Positions 50,754 through 59,453 of a stretch of DNA of 64,000 bases are shown one piece after another. The DNA comes from Tistrella mobilis (lineage in GTDB: Bacteria; Pseudomonadota; Alphaproteobacteria; Tistrellales; Tistrellaceae). The position numbers were made by a program, and so were the translations under genes. The DNA lies in the NCBI RefSeq assembly GCF_041468085.1, contig NZ_CP121017.1:3351676-3415675 (forward strand), given 5' to 3'. Numbering within the stretch: position 1 is the stretch's first letter; each line of letters starts with the position of its first letter. The notes beneath the pieces are model-generated. The model was given only the letters and a program-made list of their open reading frames with translations. It made no database searches and was not told the DNA's origin.

Positions 50754-52538
50754 ATGACCACCGATACCACCGCCACCACCCTGGTCCATCGCCTTGAAGA
50801 CCTGGCCCGCAACCGCGGCGACGCGCTGGCCTATGTCTTCCTGGCCGATGGCGAGCGCGAACAGGCCCGGATCGACTATGCCGGGCTGAATGCCCGCGCC
50901 CGGGCGATCGCCCGCGGCCTGCTGGCGGTGGCGGAACCGGGAGACCGGGCCCTGCTGCTGCATCAGCCGGGCATGGGGTTCATCGAGGCCTTTTTCGGCT
51001 GTCTGGTCGCCGGTCTGGTGGCGGTGCCGGCCTATCCGCCGCGCCGCAACCAGTCGCTCGACCGGCTGGGCGCCATCGTTTCGGGCTGCGGTGCCCGGGT
51101 GATCCTGATCGCCGGTGACCAGCGCGCCCAGCTGGAACCGCGCCTTGCCGAGGCCGGCGCCGAGGGGGCCGGCGCGATCGCCGCTGCCCGGATCCTGGCG
51201 ACCGACGAGATGGCAACCCGGGCCGAAGACCTGTTACCGCATGCGCCCGCCGTCGGCCCCGACGATCTCGCCTTCCTGCAATACACCTCGGGCTCGACCG
51301 GCGACCCCAAGGGCGTGATGGTCAGCCACGGCGCGCTTGCGGCCAATCAGCGGCTGATCCGCCGCGCCATGGGCCATGGGCCCGAGACGGTGTTCGCCGG
51401 CTGGCTGCCGCTCTATCACGATATGGGGCTGGTCGGGAATCTGCTCCAGCCGCTCTGGCTGGGCATTCCGTCGGTGCTGATGGCGCCCGCCGCCTTCCTG
51501 CAGAAGCCGATGCGCTGGCTGCGGGCGATTTCCGACTGGAAGGCCACCACCGCCGGCAGCCCCGATTTCGGCTACGACCTGTGCGTGCGCCGCTTCCGCC
51601 CCGATCTCTGCGAGGGGCTGGACCTGTCGTCCTGGACCGTCGCCTATAACGGCGCCGAGCCGGTCCGGGCCGAGACGCTGGAGCGTTTCGCCCGCACCTT
51701 CGCGCCCTATGGCTTTCGCGCCGAGGCCTTTTATCCCTGCTACGGCATGGCCGAGACCACGCTGATGATCTCGGGCGGCAGCCAGGGCATTGCACCGCCG
51801 GTCATCGATGTGGACGGCGGCGCGCTCGATCTGGGCCGGGTGGTGCCGCCGGTTCCGGACGCCATCATCCCGCCTCGCCGGCTGGTCGGCTGCGGCCGGC
51901 CCGGCGAAGGACTGGCGGTGGCGATCGCCGACCCGGAAACCGGCCGCCCGCTGCCCGAAGGCCGGATCGGCGAAATCCTGGTCACGGGCACGAGTCTGGC
52001 CCGCGGCTACTGGCAGCGCCCCGAGCTGACGGAAGACGTGTTCGGTGCCCGCCTGCCCGGCGACGATCGCCGCTGGCTGCGCACCGGCGATCTCGGCTGC
52101 CGGATCGACGGCGAGCTTTACGTCACCGGCCGGATCAAGGAGCTGATCATCATCCGCGGCCGCAACCACTATCCGCAGGACGTCGAAACCGCAATCACCG
52201 CCGCCTGCCCCGATCTTGCCGCCGGGGCCGCGGCTGCGGTCTCGGTCGACGGCCCCCATGGCGAGATGGTGGTGGCGATGATCGAGGCCGAGCGCGAACG
52301 CATGCGTCGGCTGGACGGGCCCGAGATCTTCGCCGATGCGGTGGAGGCGGTGGCAGCCGCCCTGGAACTGCGCCTGGACCGGCTGGTGATCCTGAGGCCG
52401 AACACCATCCTCAGAACCTCGTCGGGCAAGATCCGGCGCCGCGAGATGCGCGCCCGGCTGCTGGCCGGCATGCTCGATCCGCTCTGGGACAGCGCGGTAC
52501 GCGAACCCGCCCGTCAGCCCGAAGCCGCGGAGGCATGA
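50754..52538 (+). CDS. Fatty acyl-AMP ligase (FAAL)
   Basis: 594 aa. The adenylation P-loop is LQYTSGSTGDPKGVMV (175-190). FAAL-type features are VPAYPPRRNQSLDRLGAI, GWLPLYHDMGLVGNLLQPL, YNGAEPVRAETLERFARTF and FYPCYGMAETTLMISGG. The Lys of LRTSSGKIRRREM is present. FAALs activate a free fatty acid and load it on a carrier protein, here surely the ACP two genes upstream. Spacing to neighbours is 16 and 3 bp. Confidence 0.93.
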   Translation: MTTDTTATTLVHRLEDLARNRGDALAYVFLADGEREQARIDYAGLNARARAIARGLLAVAEPGDRALLLHQPGMGFIEAFFGCLVAGLVAVPAYPPRRNQSLDRLGAIVSGCGARVILIAGDQRAQLEPRLAEAGAEGAGAIAAARILATDEMATRAEDLLPHAPAVGPDDLAFLQYTSGSTGDPKGVMVSHGALAANQRLIRRAMGHGPETVFAGWLPLYHDMGLVGNLLQPLWLGIPSVLMAPAAFLQKPMRWLRAISDWKATTAGSPDFGYDLCVRRFRPDLCEGLDLSSWTVAYNGAEPVRAETLERFARTFAPYGFRAEAFYPCYGMAETTLMISGGSQGIAPPVIDVDGGALDLGRVVPPVPDAIIPPRRLVGCGRPGEGLAVAIADPETGRPLPEGRIGEILVTGTSLARGYWQRPELTEDVFGARLPGDDRRWLRTGDLGCRIDGELYVTGRIKELIIIRGRNHYPQDVETAITAACPDLAAGAAAAVSVDGPHGEMVVAMIEAERERMRRLDGPEIFADAVEAVAAALELRLDRLVILRPNTILRTSSGKIRRREMRARLLAGMLDPLWDSAVREPARQPEAAEA

Positions 52539-52541
52539 CGG

Positions 52542-53705
52542 ATGGAACCCGCCTGGTCGGCCCAGGAAGAACTGCGCATCTTCCGCCATGCCGTACGCGG
52601 CTTCCTGGCCACGGAATTCGTCCCCCGGCTGGGCGCCTGGCGTGCGCAGGGCATCGTCGACCGCGAAGCCTGGACGGCAGCGGGAAGCATGGGCCTGCTT
52701 TTGACCGAGCACGACCCGGATCTGGGCGGCGGCGGCGGCAGTTTCGCAACCGAGGCGATCGTCTACGAGGAGCTGGCGCGGATCGGCGACACATCCTTCT
52801 GCAAGGGCGTGCATGAATGCTGCGCCGGCTATATCCGCGCCTATGGCACACCAGAACAGCGGCGCCGCTGGCTGCCCGATCTCGCTGCCGGCCGGCGGAT
52901 CGGGGCCATCGCGATGACCGAGCCCGGCAACGGATCGGACCTGAAGGCCGTGCGCACCACCGCCCTGCCGCATGGCGACCATTACCTGGTCTCCGGCTCC
53001 AAAACCTTCATTTCCAACGGGGCTTCGGCCGATCTGATCCTGCTGGTGGCGACCGTCGATCCGACGGCAGGCGCAAAGGGCATCACCCTGCTGGTGCTGG
53101 AAACCGACGACCTGCCCGGTTTCCGCCGCGGCCGGCGGCTTGCGAAGATGGGCCAGTGCGGCCAGGACACCGCGGAACTGTTCTTCGACGAGATGATCGT
53201 ACCGGCCGCCAACCGGCTGGGGGCGACGGATGGTATGGGCTTCGGCCAGTTGATGTCGCAGCTGGCCTATGAGCGGCTGATCATCGCCGTGCAGGCGGTG
53301 ACCTTCGCCGAGCGTGCCCTTGCGCTTGCCGTGGACCACGCCATGACCCGCGAGACCTTCGGCCGGCCGCTGATCGACCATCAGGCGCTGCGCTTCACCC
53401 TGGCCGATGCCCGCACCGAAGCCCATACCGGCCGGGTGCTGGTCGATGACTGCATCACCCGCATCATTCAGGGCCGGCTGGATGCCGAAACCGCGGCCAT
53501 GGCGAAGCTCTGGACCACCGAGATGCAGGGCCGGGTGGTCGATGCCTGCCTGCAGGTCTTCGGCGGGGCGGGCTATATGGCCGAACACCCGCTGGCGCAG
53601 ATGTATGTCGATGCCCGCGCCCAGCGGATCTATGCCGGCTCCAACGAGGTGATGAAGGAAATCGTCGCCCGCGGCCTGGCTGCGCTCAAAGGATCCCCGC
53701 AATGA
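52542..53705 (+). CDS. Acyl-CoA/acyl-ACP dehydrogenase
   Basis: 387 aa. IAMTEPGNGSDLKAVRTTA and YLVSGSKTFISNG line the FAD/substrate site. The usual C-terminal YEGT Glu is replaced by IYAGSNEVMK. The alternative catalytic Glu used by isovaleryl/long-chain enzymes is present as Glu244 in LAYERLIIAVQ. It is therefore probably active, introducing an alpha,beta double bond into the FAAL-loaded chain. It overlaps the crotonase gene by 4 bp. Confidence 0.92.
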   Translation: MEPAWSAQEELRIFRHAVRGFLATEFVPRLGAWRAQGIVDREAWTAAGSMGLLLTEHDPDLGGGGGSFATEAIVYEELARIGDTSFCKGVHECCAGYIRAYGTPEQRRRWLPDLAAGRRIGAIAMTEPGNGSDLKAVRTTALPHGDHYLVSGSKTFISNGASADLILLVATVDPTAGAKGITLLVLETDDLPGFRRGRRLAKMGQCGQDTAELFFDEMIVPAANRLGATDGMGFGQLMSQLAYERLIIAVQAVTFAERALALAVDHAMTRETFGRPLIDHQALRFTLADARTEAHTGRVLVDDCITRIIQGRLDAETAAMAKLWTTEMQGRVVDACLQVFGGAGYMAEHPLAQMYVDARAQRIYAGSNEVMKEIVARGLAALKGSPQ

Positions 53706-54877
53706 CCGACACCCGGCCGCTCGATGCCGCGCGCACGGCAGAAGCCCGCGCGCTTTATGATCACCTGACCGGCAATGGCAGCCGGTTCCTGCGGGTGGGG
53801 GAATTGCTGACCGCAGGGGCGGAAGCGGCCCCCGGGCTGCTGCCCGATGTCGCAACGCTCGCGGCCGAAGCCGCCCGCCCGCTGTCGGCCAAGACCGGTG
53901 TCGAGATGGCCCAGGCGCTGTTCCTGCAGGCAATCTTCGCCGATCAGCCCCGCGGCCTGCATCTTTGCCATGCGATGCTGCTGCCCCGCCCCGAAGCCGC
54001 CGCCAATGCCGCGCGGCTTGCCCGCGACGGGGTGCTGGATCTGGGGCTGGTCCGGGTGGAACGGCGCGGCCGGCTGCTGGTGGTGGAAAACCGCAATGCC
54101 GGCCGGCTGAATGCCGAGGACGTGCCCACCATCGACGCGCTGGAACATGCGGTCGATGCCGCGCTGCTGGACGAAGAGAGCACCGCCTGCATCCTGCGCG
54201 GCGGCGTGGTCGACCATCCCCGCTATGCCGGCCGACGGCTGGCCGGGGCCGGGCTGAACCTGACCGATCTCTACGAAGGCCGCGTGCCCTATGTGATGTA
54301 TATCGAGCGCGAGATGGGCTGGGTGGCCAAGGTCTTCCGCGGCCTGGCGGCCCCGGACCGCCTGCCCGACGAACTGGCGGAAACGCGCGAGAAGGCCTGG
54401 ATCGGGGTGATCGACGGCTTCGCCATCGGCGCCGCCACCCAGGCGCTGCTGGTCTGCGATGCGGTGGTGGCCGAAGCCGGCAGCTGGTTCAACGTGCCCG
54501 CCCGCAAGGAAGGGCTGGTGCCGGGCTGCACCAATCTGCGCCTGCCCCGGATCATGGGCGACCGGCTGGCCCGCCAGATCATCATGAACGGTCGCACCAT
54601 CCGGGTCGACGAGCCCGAAGCCCGGCTGCTGATCGACCGCGTGGCCGAACCCGACGGGCTGGAGACGGCGATCGACGAGGTGGCGGCCGATCTGGTCGAT
54701 GGCGGCGTGGTCTCGATCGCCGGCAACCGCCGCGCCTTCCGGGTGGCCCAGGAACCGCTGGACCTGTTCCGCGCCTATCTTGCGACCTATACCCGCGAGG
54801 TGGCGGTCTGCCATCTGAGCCCGGCGCTGGTCGCCAATCTGGAACGGCACTGGACCGGGCGGAAGGCGCGCGGCTGA
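53702..54877 (+). CDS. DpgC-like crotonase-family enzyme
   Basis: 391 aa, longer than a 260-aa enoyl-CoA hydratase because of an N-terminal helical domain (about 1-125). The central phrase GRRLAGAGLNLTDLYEGRVPYVMYIEREMGWVAKV strongly recalls DpgC, the cofactor-free dioxygenase of dihydroxyphenylacetyl-CoA. It is also found in DpgC-like proteins annotated simply as hydratase/isomerase. VIDGFAIGAATQALLVCDAV is the crotonase oxyanion region. Hydration, isomerisation or O2-dependent chemistry on the unsaturated thioester are all possible. Last gene of the cluster. Confidence 0.82.
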   Translation: MTDTRPLDAARTAEARALYDHLTGNGSRFLRVGELLTAGAEAAPGLLPDVATLAAEAARPLSAKTGVEMAQALFLQAIFADQPRGLHLCHAMLLPRPEAAANAARLARDGVLDLGLVRVERRGRLLVVENRNAGRLNAEDVPTIDALEHAVDAALLDEESTACILRGGVVDHPRYAGRRLAGAGLNLTDLYEGRVPYVMYIEREMGWVAKVFRGLAAPDRLPDELAETREKAWIGVIDGFAIGAATQALLVCDAVVAEAGSWFNVPARKEGLVPGCTNLRLPRIMGDRLARQIIMNGRTIRVDEPEARLLIDRVAEPDGLETAIDEVAADLVDGGVVSIAGNRRAFRVAQEPLDLFRAYLATYTREVAVCHLSPALVANLERHWTGRKARG

Positions 54878-54882
54878 GCGCT

Positions 54883-55593
54883 TCAGGCGGTCGCGACCCA
54901 GCCCCGCCAGGTGAAGGCGGCGAAGAACGGGCTGACGTCGCGGAAGCCACCCTCCTCCAGAATCGTCGCGTCGGTGGCAGGATCGAAGGTCATCAGGCTG
55001 CGGCGCACCGCGTCCCGGGCGCCGTTGGTCTGTTCGACATCCGCACCCATCGACACCGCATAGGCGGCATAGCGCGACAGCCAGAGATCGCGTTCCGCCG
55101 CCCCTTGCGGAAAACTGGAATGGGCGGCGACGAACGGCGCGCCCGGCACCAGGCGGCGGTGGATCTCCGCCACCGTCCGCCGGCGTTCGGCCGCCTCCAG
55201 GAAATGCAGGGTCAGCAGGCAGGTTGCGGCATCGAACGGCCCCCGGGGCGCATCGTCGATATAGCCGTCAACCAGATCGACCCGTTCGGCCAGCGGCCCC
55301 AATGTGCGGCGGGCAAGCGCCAGCATCTCGCGCGAGGGATCCACACCGGTGAACCGCCAGCCGGGCCGCGCCTCGGCCATGGCCTTCAGTTCCAGCCCAC
55401 CCCCGGCCCCCAGCACCAGGATCCGGGCATCGGCCGGCACCCGTTCGGCCAGCAGCAGCCAGGTCATGCGGTGCAGCGCCTCCAGCCCCGGCACGAAGCG
55501 TCGCGGACCGTCGGCATAGCCGGCCACGGCCTCGGGGTTGCAGAAATGGCTGACGAGATCGGCCGTGCCGCCATCGGCAGGGGTGTCCGACAT
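54883..55593 (-). CDS. Class I SAM-dependent methyltransferase
   Basis: 236 aa. Motif I is ARILVLGAGGGLELKAMAE, then FTGVDPSREMLALARR, DAATCLLTLHFLE and HRRLVPGAPFVAAHSSF. I chose ATG 55593, with GGAGGACTG about 10 bp upstream. The substrate is not evident. It converges with the lipid cluster (5-bp gap) and has its own promoter with a palindrome. Confidence 0.85.
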   Translation of the reverse strand: MSDTPADGGTADLVSHFCNPEAVAGYADGPRRFVPGLEALHRMTWLLLAERVPADARILVLGAGGGLELKAMAEARPGWRFTGVDPSREMLALARRTLGPLAERVDLVDGYIDDAPRGPFDAATCLLTLHFLEAAERRRTVAEIHRRLVPGAPFVAAHSSFPQGAAERDLWLSRYAAYAVSMGADVEQTNGARDAVRRSLMTFDPATDATILEEGGFRDVSPFFAAFTWRGWVATA

Positions 55594-55616
55594 GAGATGC
55601 AGTCCTCCGGATCCTG

Positions 55617-55641
55617 ATTCGTAACTTACGATGATACGAAT
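55617..55641. promoter_or_regulatory. Palindromic operator upstream of the methyltransferase gene
   Basis: ATTCGTA-N11-TACGAAT, with a nested perfect dyad TCGTAA-C-TTACGA at 55619-55631, 24-48 bp before the ATG. Its form suits a TetR- or ArsR-type repressor, but no regulator gene adjoins it. Confidence 0.55.
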
Positions 55642-55688
55642 ATGGATGAAGGTCAACGGCGGGGGATCGCGCGGGGCCGGCGGTCGGG

Positions 55689-56195
55689 TCAGACCGCCTC
55701 GGCCGGGGTGTCGAACAGGAAACAGCCGGTGATGCGATGATCGCCCGCGACCACTTCCAGCGTGTAGACCGCCATCACCACCCCGCCCTCGCGGGTCTGG
55801 AGCATTGCCCGCTGGACGAAGCGGCCATCGGCGAGACGCCAGGCGGGGCCGTAATCCACCTGCACCGGCCGGATCACGGCCGGATAGGCATGGCGCACCA
55901 TGCGCAGGAAGCGGTCGGGCGTGCCGAACCGGGCCTGGATGGCGGGCGCCGCCATGGCGAAGGCGCCGGCGGCATCATCGCGGGCCAGCGCCGCAAGCTG
56001 GCGGTCGATGGCCGCGATCACCGCGGCCCGCTCTGTCGCATCGGCGACGACGGCTTCAGGCGCCGCGGTCCGGGCCGGATGATCGGCCCGCGGATGATCG
56101 GCCGCAACCACCACCAGCGCCGCGCCGATCATCAGCGATGCCGCAATCTTGATCCACCCCCGGCCCATAGCCGGCAAGCCTTGCTGACGGGACAT
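55689..56195 (-). CDS. DUF4864-type exported protein
   Basis: 168 aa. A hydrophobic N-terminal segment (WIKIAASLMIGAALVVVAA) serves as signal or anchor. A cystatin/NTF2-like domain follows: VIAAIDRQLAALARDDAAGAFAMAAPAIQARF and VYTLEVVAGDHRITGCFLF. GGGGGAGG precedes ATG 56195. Function unknown. Confidence 0.8.
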   Translation of the reverse strand: MSRQQGLPAMGRGWIKIAASLMIGAALVVVAADHPRADHPARTAAPEAVVADATERAAVIAAIDRQLAALARDDAAGAFAMAAPAIQARFGTPDRFLRMVRHAYPAVIRPVQVDYGPAWRLADGRFVQRAMLQTREGGVVMAVYTLEVVAGDHRITGCFLFDTPAEAV

Positions 56196-56272
56196 CTGCG
56201 GGCCTCCCCCTGCCGTCGCACGCGCACCCCATGCTGATGACATGGGGTGGCGCGGGGGAAGATCCAGGGTGA

Positions 56273-56668
56273 TCAGGCGGTTGCCAGGCGCGGCCGGCGC
56301 AGGCCCAGGAGCTGAAGCTCGGCCAGCACCGCCACCACCACCGCCTGACCGATGACCAGGGCGTAGCCGAGGCTGGTGGGGTCCACCCAGCCGAAGATCA
56401 GGAGGGCGATGCTGTCGACCACCCAGAGCAGGTTGACGATGGCGAGCGTCCGGACCGCCAAGCGGGGCAGCGGGTCGCGGGCGGCGATGAGCAGAATGCC
56501 GCCGGCGATGACGATCAGGACCATGGCGGTACCGGTCAGCAGGCCGCGGGGCAGGCCGGTGAGATCCGAGACGAGGCCACCGGCGATCAGGAACAGGGCG
56601 GCCATGCCCAGCCCGCTCAGGGCATCGAGCCAGAGCACGCGGCGCAGCAGGGTCGGGGTGATGGTCAT
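56273..56668 (-). CDS. Small integral membrane protein
   Basis: 131 aa with four hydrophobic helices: LDALSGLGMAALFLIAGGLV, LTGTAMVLIVIAGGILLIA, TLAIVNLLWVVDSIALLIFG and YALVIGQAVVVAVLAELQL. AGGAGA precedes ATG 56668. I recognise no named family. Confidence 0.8.
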   Translation of the reverse strand: MTITPTLLRRVLWLDALSGLGMAALFLIAGGLVSDLTGLPRGLLTGTAMVLIVIAGGILLIAARDPLPRLAVRTLAIVNLLWVVDSIALLIFGWVDPTSLGYALVIGQAVVVAVLAELQLLGLRRPRLATA

Positions 56669-56920
56669 GACGGGTCTCCTTCGCAGAGCGGTGCCGGACG
56701 GGCCCCTTGCCCGCCGTCCTGCCCCCATCAGACACCGGCGATACGCGCCCGGCGATTATGCCGGAGGTAATGACCAGGATGACGTCATGCCTGCCGTCAT
56801 CATGCTTTCATCGATGCGGCCGCATCATGACCGGCGACGAAACCGGAAACGCTCCCCATATATTGTCGTCCCACCCGAGGCCGCAGCTCTTGCGGCCACC
56901 TTCGGAACGGACAGGAAAAC

Positions 56921-57523
56921 ATGACCGATGCCGAACTTCACGGCTGCCTCGACTTTATCCGTCAGACCGAAAAGCTGAAGGACGTCCTGCGCAATTCCTA
57001 CACCGCCTCCGGCCGTCACGAGAGCACTGCCGAACACAGCTGGCGTCTGGCGCTGATGGCGATGGTGTTCGGCCCGGATCTGGGCCAGGTCGACCTGCTG
57101 CGCGTGCTGAAGCTCTGCCTGATCCATGATCTGGGCGAGGCGATCGGCGGTGATGTGCCGGCCATCCACCAGACCGGCGGCCCGGACAAGGCGGCACAGG
57201 AACGCGCCGATCTGATCACGCTTCTGGAACCGCTGGATGCCGCGCGCCGCGCCGACTTCCTGGCGCTCTGGGATGAATACGAGGCGGCCGCCACACCTGA
57301 GGCCCGGCTGGTCAAGGCGCTCGACAAGATGGAAACCATCATCCAGCACAATCAGGGCACCACGGCCCCCGATTTCGACCATGGCTTCAACCTGGATTAC
57401 GGCCGCCGCTATGCCGACGGCCATCCGCTGCTCGCCCGGCTGCGCCGTCTGGTCGATGCCGACACCCGCGCCCGGATGGCGGAGGCGGCCCCGCCGCCCC
57501 GACGCACCGGTTCGGACGGTTGA
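56921..57523 (+). CDS. HD-domain phosphohydrolase (YfbR/HDDC2-like)
   Basis: 200 aa. The metal ligands are ESTAEHSWRLALMAM (His), LIHDLGEAIGGDVPA (HD) and KALDKMETIIQHN (Asp). This is the pattern of 5'-deoxynucleotidases of the HDDC2/YfbR group. It is monocistronic, with GGACAGGAAAAC before the ATG. Confidence 0.9.
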   Translation: MTDAELHGCLDFIRQTEKLKDVLRNSYTASGRHESTAEHSWRLALMAMVFGPDLGQVDLLRVLKLCLIHDLGEAIGGDVPAIHQTGGPDKAAQERADLITLLEPLDAARRADFLALWDEYEAAATPEARLVKALDKMETIIQHNQGTTAPDFDHGFNLDYGRRYADGHPLLARLRRLVDADTRARMAEAAPPPRRTGSDG

Positions 57524-57535
57524 TCCGCCGCAGCC

Positions 57536-58153
57536 TCAACCGGGCATGATCTGATCGACCATGGCCAGCAGTTCATCGCGCCCGGCGCCGTCGCGGGCCT
57601 GGATCGACATGCCCTGGATGACGGCACCATAGAGCCGGGCCAGCGCCTCGGCATCCGTCCCCGCAGGCCAGTCGCCGGCAGCGATGCCGCGGCGGATGCA
57701 GGCGGCAATGGCGGCAAGGGTATCGCGGCGCAGCCGGGCGGTCTCCGCCGCCACCGCGTCATGCTCGGGCGCGCAGGTGATCAGGGCGGTGGAGATCAGG
57801 CAGCCGGCAGGACAGGCGGGATCGGTGAAGGCGATCGCCGTCTCGCGCAGCAGTCGCCGGATCGCCGCCCGGGCGTCGGGCTCTTCCTCCAGCGCGCGGA
57901 GCGTGAACACCCCCGGCCCGGCCCGATAGGCGCGCATCACCTCGCGGTACAGCTCTTCCTTCGACCCGAAGGCGGCGTAGAGGCTGGGCGGGGTGATGCC
58001 CATCGCCTGGGTCAGGTCGGCGACCGACGTACCCTCATATCCCCGGTCCCAGAACAGGCGCATGGCCTTGGCCAGCGCCGCATCACGATCGAAACTGCGC
58101 GGGCGGCCACGGCCCTGACGCGGGGCCGGCGATGGGGGTGGCGATATTTCCAT
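57536..58153 (-). CDS. TetR-family transcriptional regulator
   Basis: 205 aa. The N-terminal HTH is ALAKAMRLFWDRGYEGTSVADLTQAMGITPPSLYAAFGSKEEL. The C-terminal ligand domain has CPAGCLISTALITCAPE, typical of AcrR/TetR_C_33-like proteins. It diverges from the serine hydrolase gene; the 82-bp gap holds the dyad at 58205. Confidence 0.92.
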   Translation of the reverse strand: MEISPPPSPAPRQGRGRPRSFDRDAALAKAMRLFWDRGYEGTSVADLTQAMGITPPSLYAAFGSKEELYREVMRAYRAGPGVFTLRALEEEPDARAAIRRLLRETAIAFTDPACPAGCLISTALITCAPEHDAVAAETARLRRDTLAAIAACIRRGIAAGDWPAGTDAEALARLYGAVIQGMSIQARDGAGRDELLAMVDQIMPG

Positions 58154-58204
58154 AGCGATCGATATATATTTCTGTTGCACGAGGGGAAGCGTCCGCTCAT
58201 TAAT

Positions 58205-58218
58205 ATAGCGACTGCTAT
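58205..58218. promoter_or_regulatory. Inverted repeat in the tetR/serine-hydrolase promoter
   Basis: ATAGC-GACT-GCTAT lies in an AT-rich stretch 18-31 bp before the hydrolase start. It is a likely operator for the divergent TetR protein. A related ATAGCGATCG element lies next to the tetR start. Confidence 0.55.
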
Positions 58219-58235
58219 CTAAATGGAGAAGCGCC

Positions 58236-59453
58236 ATGCGCAACCTGTCCTCCGCCGCATCCCTCGCGGCGGTCACGCTCCCCCTCGCCCTGATGCCGGC
58301 CGCGGCCGACGACAAGACTCTCGGGGCACGGATCGACCGGGTGATCGACATGGCGATCGCCGAAGGCCGGATCGCCGGTGCCGTGATCCTGGTCGCCGAG
58401 GACGGCCGGCTGATCCATCGCCGTGCCGCCGGCCATCTGGATCGCGAGGCGGGCCTGCCGATGCGCGAGGATGCCATCTTCCGCTTCGCCTCGGTCAGCA
58501 AGCCCTTCGTGGCGGCGGCGGCCCTGGCGCTGGTCGATGACGGGGTTCTGGACCTCGATGCGCCGGTCACCCGCCACCTGCCCGATTTCCGGCCGGCAAC
58601 CGCCGACGGCGACCGGCCGGTGATCACGCTGCGCCAGCTGTTGAGCCATACCGCCGGGCTCGATTACGGCTTTTTCCAGCCCGCCGACGGCCCCTATGCC
58701 CGGGCGGGCATCTCGGACGGCATGGACGATCGCCCCGGCCTGACCCTGGCCCAAAACCTGCGCCGGCTGGCCCTGGTGCCGCTGCGCAACCGGCCGGGTG
58801 CGGCCTGGCATTACTCGCTGGCGATCGATGTCGCCGGCGGGCTGATCGAGGCCGCGACCGGCCGCGCGCTGCCGGCTGTGGTGCGGGAGAAGGTGACCGC
58901 ACCGCTCGGCCTTGAAGACACCGGCTTCATCGTCGCCGATACCGCACGGCTGGCGGTGCCCTATGTCGATGGCCCCGAAGGCGGGGTCCCGCGGCGGATG
59001 GCAGCTGCCGAAGCGGTGCCCTTCGGCGGCAGCGCCGTGCATTACGCGCCGGCAAGGATCCTGGATCCGGATGCCTGGCCGTCGGGCGGGGCCGGCATGG
59101 CGGGGACCGCCGCCGATATCCTGGCGCTGCTGGAAGCGATCCGTACCGGCGGCGGCGGGGTGTTGAGCCCGGACATGGCGGCGGCCTTCGTCCGCCCGGC
59201 AACCGGCGATCTGCCGCTCGACGTTTCAGGCCCCGGCTGGGCCTTCGGGCTGGGTGCCTCGGTGCTGACCGATCCCGCCCTGGCGGGCAGCCCGCAGAGC
59301 CCGGGCACATGGGCCTGGGGTGGTGCCTATGGCCATTCCTGGTTCGTCGATCCCGCCCGCAGACTGAGCGTGGTGGCGATGACCAACACCGCCCTCGCCG
59401 GCATGACCGGGGCCTTCCCGGATGCCCTGCGCGATGCGATCTATGCCGGGTGA
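58236..59453 (+). CDS. Beta-lactamase-family (class C-like) serine hydrolase
   Basis: 405 aa with an Ala-rich signal peptide ending AAA before DDKTLG. The catalytic SxxK is SVSK (86-89). The YxN-like element is WHYSLAID and the KTG-like region WGGAYGHSWFVDP (HSW). It belongs to the esterase/DD-peptidase/AmpC superfamily. The HSW element favours an EstB-type esterase over a true beta-lactamase. Probably repressed by the divergent TetR. Confidence 0.9.
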   Translation: MRNLSSAASLAAVTLPLALMPAAADDKTLGARIDRVIDMAIAEGRIAGAVILVAEDGRLIHRRAAGHLDREAGLPMREDAIFRFASVSKPFVAAAALALVDDGVLDLDAPVTRHLPDFRPATADGDRPVITLRQLLSHTAGLDYGFFQPADGPYARAGISDGMDDRPGLTLAQNLRRLALVPLRNRPGAAWHYSLAIDVAGGLIEAATGRALPAVVREKVTAPLGLEDTGFIVADTARLAVPYVDGPEGGVPRRMAAAEAVPFGGSAVHYAPARILDPDAWPSGGAGMAGTAADILALLEAIRTGGGGVLSPDMAAAFVRPATGDLPLDVSGPGWAFGLGASVLTDPALAGSPQSPGTWAWGGAYGHSWFVDPARRLSVVAMTNTALAGMTGAFPDALRDAIYAG

